From JAMOQA01 sp964420365 (GTDB taxonomy: Bacteria > Acidobacteriota > Polarisedimenticolia > J045), in NCBI GenBank assembly GCA_964420365.1, contig CAYQTA010000005.1, positions 62,001-126,000 of the forward strand: a stretch of DNA of 64,000 bases. Direction: 5' to 3'. The translations under genes and the position numbers were made by a program. Positions within the stretch are counted from its first letter, which is position 1. Each line of letters starts with the position of its first letter. Shown piece by piece: positions 47,681-56,670 of the stretch. The notes under the pieces are model-generated. The model was not told where the DNA came from. It saw nothing but the letters and a program-made list of their open reading frames with translations, and did not search any database.

Positions 47681-50560
47681 TCAGCGGGCGCCGAGGAGGC
47701 GACGAACGGCGGGAGCGGCCGGGTGGCGGGGAGCCACCTCGAGAAACCGCCGCAGGAGGCGGCGCGCCTCGGGGACCCGTCCGCGCAGGTCGCCGAGGAA
47801 CGAGGCGAAGCGAAGGAGCGTTTCCGGGTCGTCCGGGTCCAGCTCGAGGGCCCGGCGGTAGGCGGCCTCGGCCTCGTCGAGGCGACCCCGGCGGGCGAGG
47901 CGTCCGGCGAGCCTGCGCCACGCGGGGGCCGTCCCGGCGCGCTCCGCCTCGGCCCGCAGGCGGGCGAGGTGGGCGTCGGAGAGCCCGGTCGACCAGAGCA
48001 CCCACGGGTCGTCGGGGCGCAGCCGGAACGCCTCGTCGGCGAGTCGCCGGCCCTCGCGGCCGTTCCCGCGCTCCCAGGCCCAGGCGCTGCGGTGGAGGGC
48101 CAGGAGGGCGCGGCGGGCCCGGTCGAACGTCTCGCGCCACCCGGCCGGGGCCGGGCCGCCCAGGAGGTCGGCGAGGGGCGGCGGGGAGGCGACGAGGGCG
48201 TCCACTGGCCCCGGTCGCGGGCGCCTCCCGAACGGGGCGAAGTACTCGACGATCGGGCGGTCGTCGGTGACCGTCGGCGCGTTCCCCGCGAAGCGGGCCA
48301 GGGCCTCGCGGTCGGCGACCACGGTGGCGAGCAGGGCGGGCGGCCCCTCGAAGCCGATCCCGGCGAGGGAGGCGGCGACGCCCGGCAGGGCCATCCGCCG
48401 GGCCAGCTCGGCGGGGTCCGGTTGCAGGGGGCGCCCGGAGCCGAGGAGCAGGAGGTCCCGTTCCACCGGGAGGATCCCGAGCACGTGGGGGAAGCCGTCC
48501 AGGAACGCCCGCACCAGCATCCGGATTTCCCCGGGGGACTGGGAATGGAGCGGGATCCACTGGGCGACGACCCCGCCGGGGGCGAGGCGCGCCCGGCAGA
48601 GCCGGTAGAAGTCGACGGAGTAGAGCGAGACGACCCCCGCGTCCCGCGGCGGCGGCGGCTCCAGGGTGACCAGGTCCCAGCCACCGGCGGAGGCGAGGAG
48701 CACCTCCCGGCCGTCCTCGACGTGGAGCCGGGTCCGGGGGTCATCGAGCACGTTCCCGGACACGTCCCGGAAGAGGTCCGCGACGTCGACCACCTCGGGC
48801 GAGATCTCGGCGATGCCCAGCTCGCGGATCCCCGGCCAGGTCGCGACGGCGCCCGCCGTCATCCCGGTCCCGAGGCAGATGACCAGGGCCCGCTCCGGGG
48901 GGGCCGTCGCGTAGAGGGCGGGCAGGTGCCCGAGGAGGCGCATGTATCGCTGCGCATAGAAGTGGGTGCCGGTCAGGCTGGTCCGGTTCGTGACGAGGCG
49001 CAGGAACGTGAGCTGCTGGTCGTTGCTCTCCCGGGTGACCGCGATCGTCTGGACCGGGCCTTCCCGGAAGACCAGCAGGTCGGCGCCCCGGAAGCGGCCG
49101 AGCATCGCCTCCCGGACCGGGTCGGCGGAAAGACCCGCCCCGGCCCCGATCGCGGCGAGGAGACCCGCCGCGAGGATTCCCTTCGCCCGGGGGCCGGGCG
49201 GCAGCCCGGCGACGGCGACCGCGACCCCGGCGAGGCCGGCGAGCACGGCGAGGAGCGTGAACGATCGGGCCGTGCCGAGGTGCGGGACGAGGACGAGGCC
49301 GGCGAGGGCCGAGCCGGTCACTGCGCCCGCCGTGTTCAGCGCGTAGGCGAGCCCGAAGCGGCGGGCGATCCGACCGGGCACGAGGCCGGCCATCCGCCCG
49401 ACGAACGGGACCGCGGCGCCGAGCATCACCGTCGGGAGCAGGAGGACCCCGACCGCCGCCCCCATCTCCGCCGCGAACGGGTTGCCCCGCAGCGGGGCCC
49501 CGAGGATCCGCCCGAGGGTGGTCCAGGTCCCCTCCCGGAGCAGGAGCGGAAGCAGGCCCGCCCCGAGGCCGAGACCGCCGAGGGTGACGGCGAGGCCGAG
49601 GGCCGGGTGGCGGGTCCGATCGGCGAGACGGCCGGCAGCGAGGGAACCGAGCCCGATCCCGAGGAGGAACGCGGCCAGCATCACGGTGAAGGCGTAGACC
49701 GACGACCCGGCGAGGACCGCGAGGACCCGGTGGGTCGTCACCTCGAGGGCGAGGCCGACGAGCCCGCTCGCCCCGAAGCCGAGCGAGGCGGCAAGGAGGA
49801 GGCGGGCCGGGTCGGGCGCGCCGGGCCCGTCCGGCGGCTCCGGGGCGGAGCCGACCCCTCCCGGCGGTTCGCTCGCGCCCGGCGGGATCGTGCGGGCGAG
49901 GGCGAGGCTGGCGGCGGCGACCAGGAGGCTGGTCGTCCCGGCGAGGAGGACCGTTCCGGTGAGGCCGAACCGGGGCACCAGGGCGAAGGTCGCGAGCCAG
50001 GCCCCGGCGGCGCCACCCAGGGTGTTCAGGGCGTAGAGCCGGCCGGTCGCCCGGCCGGGCAGGAGCCCGGTCCCGGTGACGAAGCGGACGAGCCAGGGAA
50101 GCGAGGCTCCCATCGCCAGGGTGGGCAGCAGCAGGGCGGCGGCGGCGAGGAGCCCCCGCAGGGGGACGGGCAGGCTCCCCGAGCCGGTCGCCCGGCCGAG
50201 GGTGGCGGCGAGGCCCGGGAGCCAGCGCCCGAGCAGGGGGGCGGAGAGGAACGCCCACGCGCCGACCAGGGCCTCCGCCCCGGCGAACAGGAGAAGCACC
50301 CGCCGCAGGGCACGATCGCCGACCCTCCCGGCGAGGTACGAGCCGAGGCCGATGCCGCCCATGAAAACGGCGAGCACGAGGACGACCGCCCGGGAAGAGG
50401 CCCCCAGGGAGAGGGTGAGCCACCGGGTCCAGAGGACCTCGTCGACCAGCGCTGCCGCGCCCGACGCGGCGAAGAGGACCGCGACCAGCAGGGTGGCCCG
50501 GGACCGACCCGCGACGGGGGGCGGCGGGGAGCTCGTTCGGGCTGCGGGTTTCCTCGCCAA
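47681..50560 (-). CDS. Membrane-fused spermidine-synthase-like protein with C-terminal TPR
   Basis: 959 residues in three parts. Residues about 15-480 hold some twelve to fourteen hydrophobic helices in two similar halves, an MFS-like or spermidine-synthase transmembrane fusion. About 500-770 is a Rossmann methyltransferase fold: VICLGTGMTAGAVATW, IAEISPEVVDVADLF, HVEDGREVLL. About 840-955 has TPR helices. In true spermidine synthases an Asp-rich VDxxDP motif follows strand 4; here it is TLEPPPPRD, so aminopropyl transfer is doubtful. TTG 50560 is chosen for GGAGG seven bases ahead; no earlier start has one. Confidence 0.82.
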   Translation of the reverse strand: MARKPAARTSSPPPPVAGRSRATLLVAVLFAASGAAALVDEVLWTRWLTLSLGASSRAVVLVLAVFMGGIGLGSYLAGRVGDRALRRVLLLFAGAEALVGAWAFLSAPLLGRWLPGLAATLGRATGSGSLPVPLRGLLAAAALLLPTLAMGASLPWLVRFVTGTGLLPGRATGRLYALNTLGGAAGAWLATFALVPRFGLTGTVLLAGTTSLLVAAASLALARTIPPGASEPPGGVGSAPEPPDGPGAPDPARLLLAASLGFGASGLVGLALEVTTHRVLAVLAGSSVYAFTVMLAAFLLGIGLGSLAAGRLADRTRHPALGLAVTLGGLGLGAGLLPLLLREGTWTTLGRILGAPLRGNPFAAEMGAAVGVLLLPTVMLGAAVPFVGRMAGLVPGRIARRFGLAYALNTAGAVTGSALAGLVLVPHLGTARSFTLLAVLAGLAGVAVAVAGLPPGPRAKGILAAGLLAAIGAGAGLSADPVREAMLGRFRGADLLVFREGPVQTIAVTRESNDQQLTFLRLVTNRTSLTGTHFYAQRYMRLLGHLPALYATAPPERALVICLGTGMTAGAVATWPGIRELGIAEISPEVVDVADLFRDVSGNVLDDPRTRLHVEDGREVLLASAGGWDLVTLEPPPPRDAGVVSLYSVDFYRLCRARLAPGGVVAQWIPLHSQSPGEIRMLVRAFLDGFPHVLGILPVERDLLLLGSGRPLQPDPAELARRMALPGVAASLAGIGFEGPPALLATVVADREALARFAGNAPTVTDDRPIVEYFAPFGRRPRPGPVDALVASPPPLADLLGGPAPAGWRETFDRARRALLALHRSAWAWERGNGREGRRLADEAFRLRPDDPWVLWSTGLSDAHLARLRAEAERAGTAPAWRRLAGRLARRGRLDEAEAAYRRALELDPDDPETLLRFASFLGDLRGRVPEARRLLRRFLEVAPRHPAAPAVRRLLGAR

Positions 50561-50704
50561 GGGGAATCCTCCGGTGCCGTCGGGCCCCGTTGCCCGCGGG
50601 GCGAGGTGCGCCGACGGCCGGAGAAGGATACCCCGCGCCGGTACGGAAACGGCGCGGGCGGGCGGGGGAGTTTCTGGGACAATGGAACGGAAGGAGGGAC
50701 AGCG

Positions 50705-52957
50705 ATGCCGAGCCGACTGCCGAGCCCGGAGGAGATCGAGCGGGTCCTGGTCGAACACCCCGGCGGAGCGATGACCGCCCGGGAGCTGGTCGAGGCGCTC
50801 CGGGTGCCGACCCGCCGGAGGTCGTCGTTCCGGCGGCTCCTGCGGAAGCTGGCCGGGGAAGGGCGCCTCGTCCTGCTCCGGGGGCGGCGGTACGGGGCCC
50901 GGAAGGTGCTCGGGGACGTCGTCGGGCGGTACACGCGCCACCCGGCCGGCTTCGGGTTCGTGGTGCCGGACGACCCCGGGGAGACCACGGACGTCTTCAT
51001 TCCGCCGGGAGCCCAGGACGGGGCGCTCTCCGGGGACGTGGTCGCCGTGCAGGTAACCGACGTCAAGCCGGACGGGCGCCGGGAAGGGCGGATCGTCCGG
51101 GTGGTGGAGCGAAAATCGCTGCGGGTGCCCGGCGTGTTCCACCCGACCGCCTCGGGGGGCGGCCTGGTCCAGCCGCTCGACGCCGGGTTCGAGTGCGAGG
51201 TGCTCGTTCCGCGCGACGGGACCCGGAAGGCCAGGGCCGGGGAGATCGTCACCGTCGAGCTCGAGGAGCTTCCCGACGGTTCGGGCCGCTGCGCCCGCGG
51301 GAAGGTGGTCGAGCGGCTCGGGTTCCCGGACGAGCCGGGGATCGACGTCGAGGTGCTGATCCGCAAGTACGCCCTCGAGCCGGACTTCCCGCCGGAGGTC
51401 GTGGCCGAGGTCGAGGCGCTGCCGGGCGATCCCCGGGACTGGCCCCTGGCCGACCGGGAGGACTTCACCGGGGACCCGGTGGTGACGATCGACGGCGAGA
51501 CCGCGAAGGACTTCGACGACGCGATCTGCGTGGCGCGGTTGCCGGGGGGGGGCTACCGCCTCTCGGTCCACATCGCCGACGTGTCGTTCTTCGTCCCGGA
51601 GGGCTCTGAGACCGACCGCGAGGCCCTGCGGCGGGGGACCAGCGTCTACTTCCCGGGCCGGGTGGTGCCGATGCTTCCCGAGCGGCTCTCGAACGACCTC
51701 TGTTCCCTGCGGCCGCGCGAGCTGCGCCTGACGCAGGGGGTGACGATCGACTACGACCGGGCGGGAAAGGTGATCGACGCCCGCTTCCACGACGGGGTGA
51801 TCCGATCCCGGGCGCGTCTCACGTACACCGAGGTCGCCGCGATGCTGGAGGACGGGGACCCCGGCCTGCGGCGAAGGTACCGGGCCGTGCTCCCGATGCT
51901 GGAGGCCGCCGGGGAGCTGGCCCGGATCCTCGCCGAGAGGCGCCGCCGGCGGGGAGCGATCGACTTCGACCTCCCGGAACCGGAGCTGGTGCTCTCCCTG
52001 ACCGGGGAGACCGAGCGGATCGTCGCGCGGGAGCGGAACCTGGCCCACCGGCTGATCGAGGAGTTCATGCTGGCGGCCAACGAGGTCGTCGCCACCGAGC
52101 TGCGCCGGAAGCGGGAGCCGGCCCTGTACCGCGTCCACGAGCGCCCCGACCCGGTGCGGGTGGCGAAGCTGGCGGAAGCGCTGGACGGCCTCGGCTACAC
52201 GGTCCCGGAGCCGTACGAGTCGATCCGCCCGAAGGACCTGGCCGCCCTGACGGAGCTGGCGAAGGGAAAGCCGGAAGAGCCGTTCGTCACGCGGATGGTC
52301 CTGCGCACGATGGCCCTCGCCCGCTACGACGCGGAGTGCCTCGGCCACTTCGGCCTTGCCCTGCGCCGCTACTGCCACTTCACGTCCCCGATTCGCCGCT
52401 ACCCGGACCTGGTGGTCCACCGGGCGCTGCGCCGCCTGCGGCGGGGCCCGAAGGAGAGCCCGGGAGAGCGGGAGGACCGGGTGGCGTCCCTGCCGGAGCT
52501 CGCGCGGGAGTGCTCGCGCCTCGAGCGGGAAGCGGAAGCCGCCGAGCGGGAGTCGATCGCCTGGAAGATGGCGGCCTACATGGCGGAGCGGCTGGGGGAC
52601 GAGTTCGAGGGCCACATCGTGGACGTGGGGCCCCACGGGCTGACGATCACGATCGAGGACCCGTGGGTCGAGGGGATCGTTCCGATCAAGCGGCTCGGGG
52701 AGGAGTACTTCCGCTACGATGCGCGCCGGCGAGTGCTGCGGGGGGCGGACAGCGGCGTCACGTTCCGCCTGGGAGGGAGGATCCGGGTGCTGGTCGAGCG
52801 GGTCGACCTGCTGCGCCACACGGTGGACTTCGCCCCGGTGGAGCCGACGGTGGCGGTGCGGCGGGCGCGCGGGGCTCGCAGGAAGGGCGGCCGGCGAACG
52901 AAGGCGAAGGCGAAAGCAAAAACGGCCCGGCGAGGCGGCCGGAAGGGGCGGCGATGA
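50705..52957 (+). CDS. rnr: Ribonuclease R
   Basis: Processive 3'-5' exoribonuclease that degrades structured RNA and acts in trans-translation. 750 residues. N-terminal winged helix (1-65), cold-shock domains (GRYTRHPAGFGFVVPDD), RNB catalytic domain with TIDGETAKDFDDAICV (four-Asp site), HIADVSFFVPEGS and YCHFTSPIRRYPDL, an S1 domain near 630-710, and a basic Lys/Arg tail as in other RNase R. AAGGAGGG precedes ATG 50705. It opens the rnr-archease-rtcB operon. Confidence 0.97.
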   Translation: MPSRLPSPEEIERVLVEHPGGAMTARELVEALRVPTRRRSSFRRLLRKLAGEGRLVLLRGRRYGARKVLGDVVGRYTRHPAGFGFVVPDDPGETTDVFIPPGAQDGALSGDVVAVQVTDVKPDGRREGRIVRVVERKSLRVPGVFHPTASGGGLVQPLDAGFECEVLVPRDGTRKARAGEIVTVELEELPDGSGRCARGKVVERLGFPDEPGIDVEVLIRKYALEPDFPPEVVAEVEALPGDPRDWPLADREDFTGDPVVTIDGETAKDFDDAICVARLPGGGYRLSVHIADVSFFVPEGSETDREALRRGTSVYFPGRVVPMLPERLSNDLCSLRPRELRLTQGVTIDYDRAGKVIDARFHDGVIRSRARLTYTEVAAMLEDGDPGLRRRYRAVLPMLEAAGELARILAERRRRRGAIDFDLPEPELVLSLTGETERIVARERNLAHRLIEEFMLAANEVVATELRRKREPALYRVHERPDPVRVAKLAEALDGLGYTVPEPYESIRPKDLAALTELAKGKPEEPFVTRMVLRTMALARYDAECLGHFGLALRRYCHFTSPIRRYPDLVVHRALRRLRRGPKESPGEREDRVASLPELARECSRLEREAEAAERESIAWKMAAYMAERLGDEFEGHIVDVGPHGLTITIEDPWVEGIVPIKRLGEEYFRYDARRRVLRGADSGVTFRLGGRIRVLVERVDLLRHTVDFAPVEPTVAVRRARGARRKGGRRTKAKAKAKTARRGGRKGRR

Positions 52958-53400
52958 CCCGCGGGAAGGTTCCCTGGGAGGTCCTCGAGCACACGGCGGA
53001 CACGGGGATCGTCGTCCGCGCGGGGAGCCTCCCGGCACTCTTCGAGCGGGCGGCGGCCGCGATGTTCGACGCGATGGTGGATCTCGAGACTGTGACGCCC
53101 CGCGGAACCGCGGAGGAGGTCCGGGTGGAGGCCCCGGACCGGGAGACGCTCCTCGCGGCCTGGCTGGGAGAACTGCTCTCCCGGGCCGGGGCCGAGGGGA
53201 AGGTCTACGGGGAGTTCGACGTGCGGGAGTGCGCGGGGGGGCCGGAGGGGTGGCGCCTCGTGGCCCGGGTCCGGGGCGAGCCGGTCGACCCGGCCCGGCA
53301 CCGCTTCGACCTCGAGATCAAGGCCGTGACCTACCACATGCTCGAGGTCCGGGAGGAGGCCCCGGGCCGGTGGGTGGCCCGCGTGCTCTTCGACGTCTGA
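52954..53400 (+). CDS. Archease
   Basis: RtcB cofactor that speeds RtcB guanylylation and turnover. 148 residues. LEHTADTGIVVRAGSLPALF, AAAAMFDAMVD, and the C-terminal FDLEIKAVTYHMLEV with the metal-binding pattern are characteristic. ATG overlaps the rnr stop (ATGA) and rtcB follows 27 bases later, giving a clear functional context. Confidence 0.95.
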   Translation: MTRGKVPWEVLEHTADTGIVVRAGSLPALFERAAAAMFDAMVDLETVTPRGTAEEVRVEAPDRETLLAAWLGELLSRAGAEGKVYGEFDVRECAGGPEGWRLVARVRGEPVDPARHRFDLEIKAVTYHMLEVREEAPGRWVARVLFDV

Positions 53401-53427
53401 ACCGCTGGAACGGGGAGGGATGCGGCG

Positions 53428-54867
53428 ATGAACGTGCGCCTCGAGAAGGTCGACGACTTCCGGTGGCGGATCCCTCGGCGGGGCCGGATGCGGGTGGAGG
53501 GCCTGGTCTACGCGGACGAGGAGCTGCTGCCGTCGATCGAGCGGGACCGGGCCCCGGAACAGGTGGCGAACGTGGCGACCCTCCCCGGGATCGTGGGGCG
53601 CTCGATCGCGATGCCGGACATCCACTGGGGCTACGGCTTCCCGATCGGGGGGGTGGCCGCCTTCGACATGGACGAGGGGGTGATCTCCCCGGGGGGCGTC
53701 GGGTACGACATCAACTGCGGCGTCCGGCTCCTCGCCACGAACCTCCCCCGGGAGGAGATCGCCCCCCGGCTCCGGGAGCTGGCCGATGCCCTCTTCCGGA
53801 ACGTTCCCTCCGGGGTCGGCTCGTCGCGCAAGGACCTGCGGCTCACCGACCAGGAGCTGCGCCGGGTGCTGCGGGACGGGATCGGCTGGGCGGTCTCGCG
53901 GGGTTTCGCGACCGGGAACGACCGGGAGAACGTGGAGGAGGGGGGAGCGATCCCCTGGGCGGAGCCCTCCGAGGTGTCGGCCCGGGCCCTGCAGCGCGGG
54001 CGCTCCCAGCTCGGGACCCTCGGGTCGGGGAACCACTTCCTCGAGGTCCAGGTCGTCGAGGAGGTGTACGACGTGCCGGCCGCCGAGGCCATGGGGCTGC
54101 GGGAGGGGCTGGTGACGGTCTCGATCCACTCCGGTTCCCGGGGCCTCGGCTACCAGGTCTGCGACGACTTCATCCGGGTGATGCTCCGGGCGGCGCAGAA
54201 GTACGGGATCGACCTCCCGGACCGCCAGCTCTGCTGCGCGCCGGTCCGCTCTCCGGAGGGACGGGCCTACCTGGGGGCGATGGGGGCCGCGGCCAACTTC
54301 GCCTTCGTCAACCGGCAACTGATGGCCCACTGGGTCCGGGAGACGTTCGAGCGGGCCCTGGGCTACTCCCCCCGGGAGCACGGCATCCGGACCACCTGGG
54401 ACGTCTGCCACAACATCGCGAAGATCGAGCGCCACGTGGTCGACGGGGAAGAGCGGGAGCTGTGCGTCCACCGGAAGGGGGCGACCCGGGCCTTCGGGCC
54501 GGGCCACCCGGCGCTCCCGGACCGTTACCGGGCGATCGGCCAGCCGGTGCTGATCCCCGGCGACATGGGGCGCTACTCGTACGTGCTGGCCGGGGAGGCC
54601 GGGTCGGCGGAGGCGTTCGGGTCCGCGTGCCACGGGGCCGGCCGGGTGCTCTCCCGGGCGGCGGCGAAGAAGTCCGCCCGGGGGCGCGCGGTGGTCCGGG
54701 AGATGGAAGACCGGGGGATCGTCCTGCGGGCGTCCGGTCGGAACACGGTCCTCGAGGAGATTCCCGAGGCGTACAAGGACGTCGCCCACGTCGTCCGGGC
54801 CGTGGCGGGGGCCGGCCTGGCGCGCCCGGTGGCGCGGCTTCGGCCCCTCGCCGTCATCAAGGGCTGA
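53428..54867 (+). CDS. rtcB: RNA-splicing ligase RtcB
   Basis: GTP-dependent ligase joining 2',3'-cyclic phosphate or 3'-phosphate RNA ends to 5'-OH ends. 479 residues. VATLPGIVGRSIAMPDIHWG, DINCGVRLL (metal Cys), GTLGSGNHFLEVQ, SIHSGSRGLGYQ, HRKGATRAFGPGH and CHGAGRVLSRAAAKK, the family region that includes the guanylylated His. GGAGGGATGCGGCG precedes ATG. Together with archease and RNase R it suggests joint handling of broken RNA. Confidence 0.97.
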   Translation: MNVRLEKVDDFRWRIPRRGRMRVEGLVYADEELLPSIERDRAPEQVANVATLPGIVGRSIAMPDIHWGYGFPIGGVAAFDMDEGVISPGGVGYDINCGVRLLATNLPREEIAPRLRELADALFRNVPSGVGSSRKDLRLTDQELRRVLRDGIGWAVSRGFATGNDRENVEEGGAIPWAEPSEVSARALQRGRSQLGTLGSGNHFLEVQVVEEVYDVPAAEAMGLREGLVTVSIHSGSRGLGYQVCDDFIRVMLRAAQKYGIDLPDRQLCCAPVRSPEGRAYLGAMGAAANFAFVNRQLMAHWVRETFERALGYSPREHGIRTTWDVCHNIAKIERHVVDGEERELCVHRKGATRAFGPGHPALPDRYRAIGQPVLIPGDMGRYSYVLAGEAGSAEAFGSACHGAGRVLSRAAAKKSARGRAVVREMEDRGIVLRASGRNTVLEEIPEAYKDVAHVVRAVAGAGLARPVARLRPLAVIKG

Positions 54868-55643
54868 CCGCCGCGCCCGGCCGCGGTGTAGCGGAGCTTC
54901 CGGGTGCCGTCGCCTGCCGCCCCGACGATCGGCGCCCCCGCCGGCATCGCAACCCCTTTCGAGCTCGCTTCGCGGGATGCCGGATGCCCGGCTTTTGCCT
55001 CGTCTTTGTTTCCGGGGTGCTTCGCCACGCCACTGCGGGGGCCGGGAAGGGGACCCCGTCGTCCGGGCACCGGCTCGGCGGCGCGTCCTCGCCGGCTGGT
55101 GCGACGTCGTCGCACGGGGAAGCATCGTGGGGGCCCCGGTGCAAGCAGCCCGACTTTCGGGCCTCCTGGTGCAAGGAAACGCGGCCAAGTCCGCGAAAAT
55201 GCAAGCGTTCGGGCCGCCAGGAGCCGGGTTCGTTGCACGGGAGGACCGTGGCTGCAGGGGCCTTGCGAACTTGGCCCCTCACCCTCAATATGCGCTCAAC
55301 CTTCGCCTCCGGTGCTTGCATTTCCGGCAAGTTCTCTTCGGCTTCCGGTGAACCTTCGCTCCAGCCCCGGCCGGCTGGCCGCCATGGCGTGGCGAAGATC
55401 CCCGGCCGGTTCCGGCCTGGAGGGCGAGCGAGTCCACGTCGGGCGACCACGGCGCAGCGGAGCCTCCGGGGACGAGTGTCGGCCGCGAGTCGGCCATTCG
55501 CACTCGCTCGATCGAGGCCACCATCGGAATCTCCGGCACGCGACGGGAACTGGACGGTACCCGGCCCGGGACCCACGTTTTCCCCGGGGAAGGACGAACC
55601 GTACGGAGGGGACGATCGGGCGGGTCCGCGCGGAGCGGACGGG
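54868..55643. other. 776-base non-coding stretch between rtcB and the antitoxin-toxin fusion
   Basis: The longest gap in the window. Two sampled lines (55141-55200 and 55261-55320) count to 62% and 60% GC, clearly below the flanking genes. Open frames cross it on both strands, but none has a ribosome site or recognisable protein. It holds the spaced TGCAAG sites (separate entry) and an imperfect inverted pair AAATGCAAGC (55196-55206 region) and GCTTGCATTT (55314-55323). It may encode a structured RNA, regulatory DNA, or a decayed gene. Confidence 0.6.
55110..55205. repeat. TGCAAG sites at exact 30-base spacing
   Basis: TGCAAG begins at 55140, 55170 and 55200; a degenerate TGCGAC begins at 55110. 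The preceding two bases are GG, GG and AA. A reverse copy, CTTGCA, starts at 55315. The sequence between sites is not repeated, so it is not a CRISPR array. Confidence 0.5.
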
Positions 55644-56507
55644 ATGGACGGAACGGGCGTGCGGGACGGACGCGCAGGGATGGGCGGCACGTACGACACG
55701 AACGGGTCCGCCGGGCAGTCGCCGGTCCGGGTCGCGGTGACCGAGCTGCGGGACGATCTCGCCGAGTGGCTCAACCGGGTCGCGTGGGGCGGGGAGACGC
55801 TGCTGGTCCACCGCCGGGGCCGGCCGCTGGCGCTGGTGCTGCCCGTCGGGGTGGCCGCGGGCTCGACGCGGGAAGGAGCGGGGATGGCGGGAGCGTGGCC
55901 CGGTACCTCCACGGTTCCGCCCCCCCTTGGCGGGGAGAAGGCGGTGGCGGCGGAGGGAGAGATCGGGCCGGTTTCCGCTTCCGGGCCGCAGGCCGGCGGG
56001 CAGGGTGGGCCGGCGGCCCCCGGGGAGGACGATCCGGCCACGCCCCGGGCCGATGGTGGGGCCGCGGCGGACGATCGGACCGTGTCCGCGGAGGGTTGCC
56101 GCCCCGGGGCGCCGGAGGGGCGAGGGGAGTCGGGGTCCGCTGCCGATCGGGACCGGGACCGGGAGGATCTCCGCGCGATCTTCCGGGCGATCGCCGCCTC
56201 GGCCGGGGAGGTTCCCCGGGCCTGGCGGCCGGTCCGGCCCGACGGTCCCCGCGTGCGCCTCCTGGCGGCCGCCGCCCGGGAGCTGCGGGCCCTCGGCGGA
56301 GAGCGGCGCGCCGCCGCCGAACGGCTTGTCGACCTGCTCGCGGCCGGCTCCCTCGCGGACGTGCCGCCCCTGCCGGGAACCGGCGGCCGCGTGTATCGCT
56401 TCGTCCCCCGGGAGGAGGAGGGTGGGGGCCGGCTCCTCTGGCGCCGCGAGGGGGACGGCTCTCTCACGGTTCTCGTCGTCCGGCCCCCGGGAGGCGCCGG
56501 GGGCTGA
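55644..56507 (+). CDS. Phd/YefM-like antitoxin domain fused to a RelE-like toxin domain
   Basis: 287 residues. Residues 28-68 (VRVAVTELRDDLAEWLNRVA then GGETLLVHRRGRPLALVLPV) follow the Phd/YefM antitoxin N-terminal DNA-binding domain. Residues 69-172 are a Gly/Ala/Pro/Asp-rich, surely disordered linker. Residues about 203-281 (VRLLAAAARELRALGGERRA, LLAAGSL, PPLPGTGGRVYRF, GGRLLWRREGDGSLTVLVVR) have the helix-then-beta-sheet pattern of RelE/ParE toxins, but the final Arg/His motif is missing. ATG 55644 has GGAG eight bases ahead; ATG 55680 is the alternative. The toxin assignment is from pattern only. Confidence 0.6.
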   Translation: MDGTGVRDGRAGMGGTYDTNGSAGQSPVRVAVTELRDDLAEWLNRVAWGGETLLVHRRGRPLALVLPVGVAAGSTREGAGMAGAWPGTSTVPPPLGGEKAVAAEGEIGPVSASGPQAGGQGGPAAPGEDDPATPRADGGAAADDRTVSAEGCRPGAPEGRGESGSAADRDRDREDLRAIFRAIAASAGEVPRAWRPVRPDGPRVRLLAAAARELRALGGERRAAAERLVDLLAAGSLADVPPLPGTGGRVYRFVPREEEGGGRLLWRREGDGSLTVLVVRPPGGAGG

Positions 56508-56515
56508 CGCGGGCC

Positions 56516-56544
56516 TTGCACCCCGCCGGGAGGGACGCTACCCT
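56516..56544 (+). promoter_or_regulatory. Promoter of tRNA-Gly
   Basis: TTGCAC (56516-56521), 17-base spacer, TACCCT (56539-56544), 34 bases before the tRNA. Confidence 0.5.
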
Positions 56545-56577
56545 TCGCCGCCGTGGGACGCGCCGTCCCGCGAAGGA

Positions 56578-56653
56578 GCGGGCGTAGCTCAGTCGGTAGA
56601 GCATCAGCTTCCCAAGCTGAGGGTCGCGGGTTCGAGACCCGTCGCCCGCTCCA
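56578..56653 (+). tRNA. tRNA-Gly(CCC)
   Basis: 76 bases with encoded CCA. Acceptor GCGGGCG/CGCCCGC, discriminator T, D arm GCTCAGTCGGTAGAGC, anticodon arm TCAGC-TTCCCAA-GCTGA (anticodon CCC, reads GGG), T arm CGGGTTCGAGACCCG. All stems pair. Confidence 0.97.
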
Positions 56654-56670
56654 GTCCGTTGAAATGCAGG

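Noticed and set aside
47600..52957. Plus-strand frame of 1785 codons ending in RNase R
   Set aside because: The first 1035 codons are low-complexity antisense of the membrane fusion; RNase R starts at ATG 50705 with a strong ribosome site.
55110..55205. CRISPR array from the 30-base periodicity
   Set aside because: Only six bases repeat, the rest differs freely, and no cas genes are near.
54904..55740. Open frames in the gap after rtcB (for example 54904-55740 plus, 54977-55351 plus, 55285-55539 minus)
   Set aside because: No ribosome site, signal peptide, known motif or codon pattern typical of the window; treated as non-coding.
56508..56577. Sigma54 site before tRNA-Gly (TTGCA near 56516)
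   Set aside because: The -24 element reads TGACGC rather than GGCAC; the sigma70-type TTGCAC-N17-TACCCT explains the region better.
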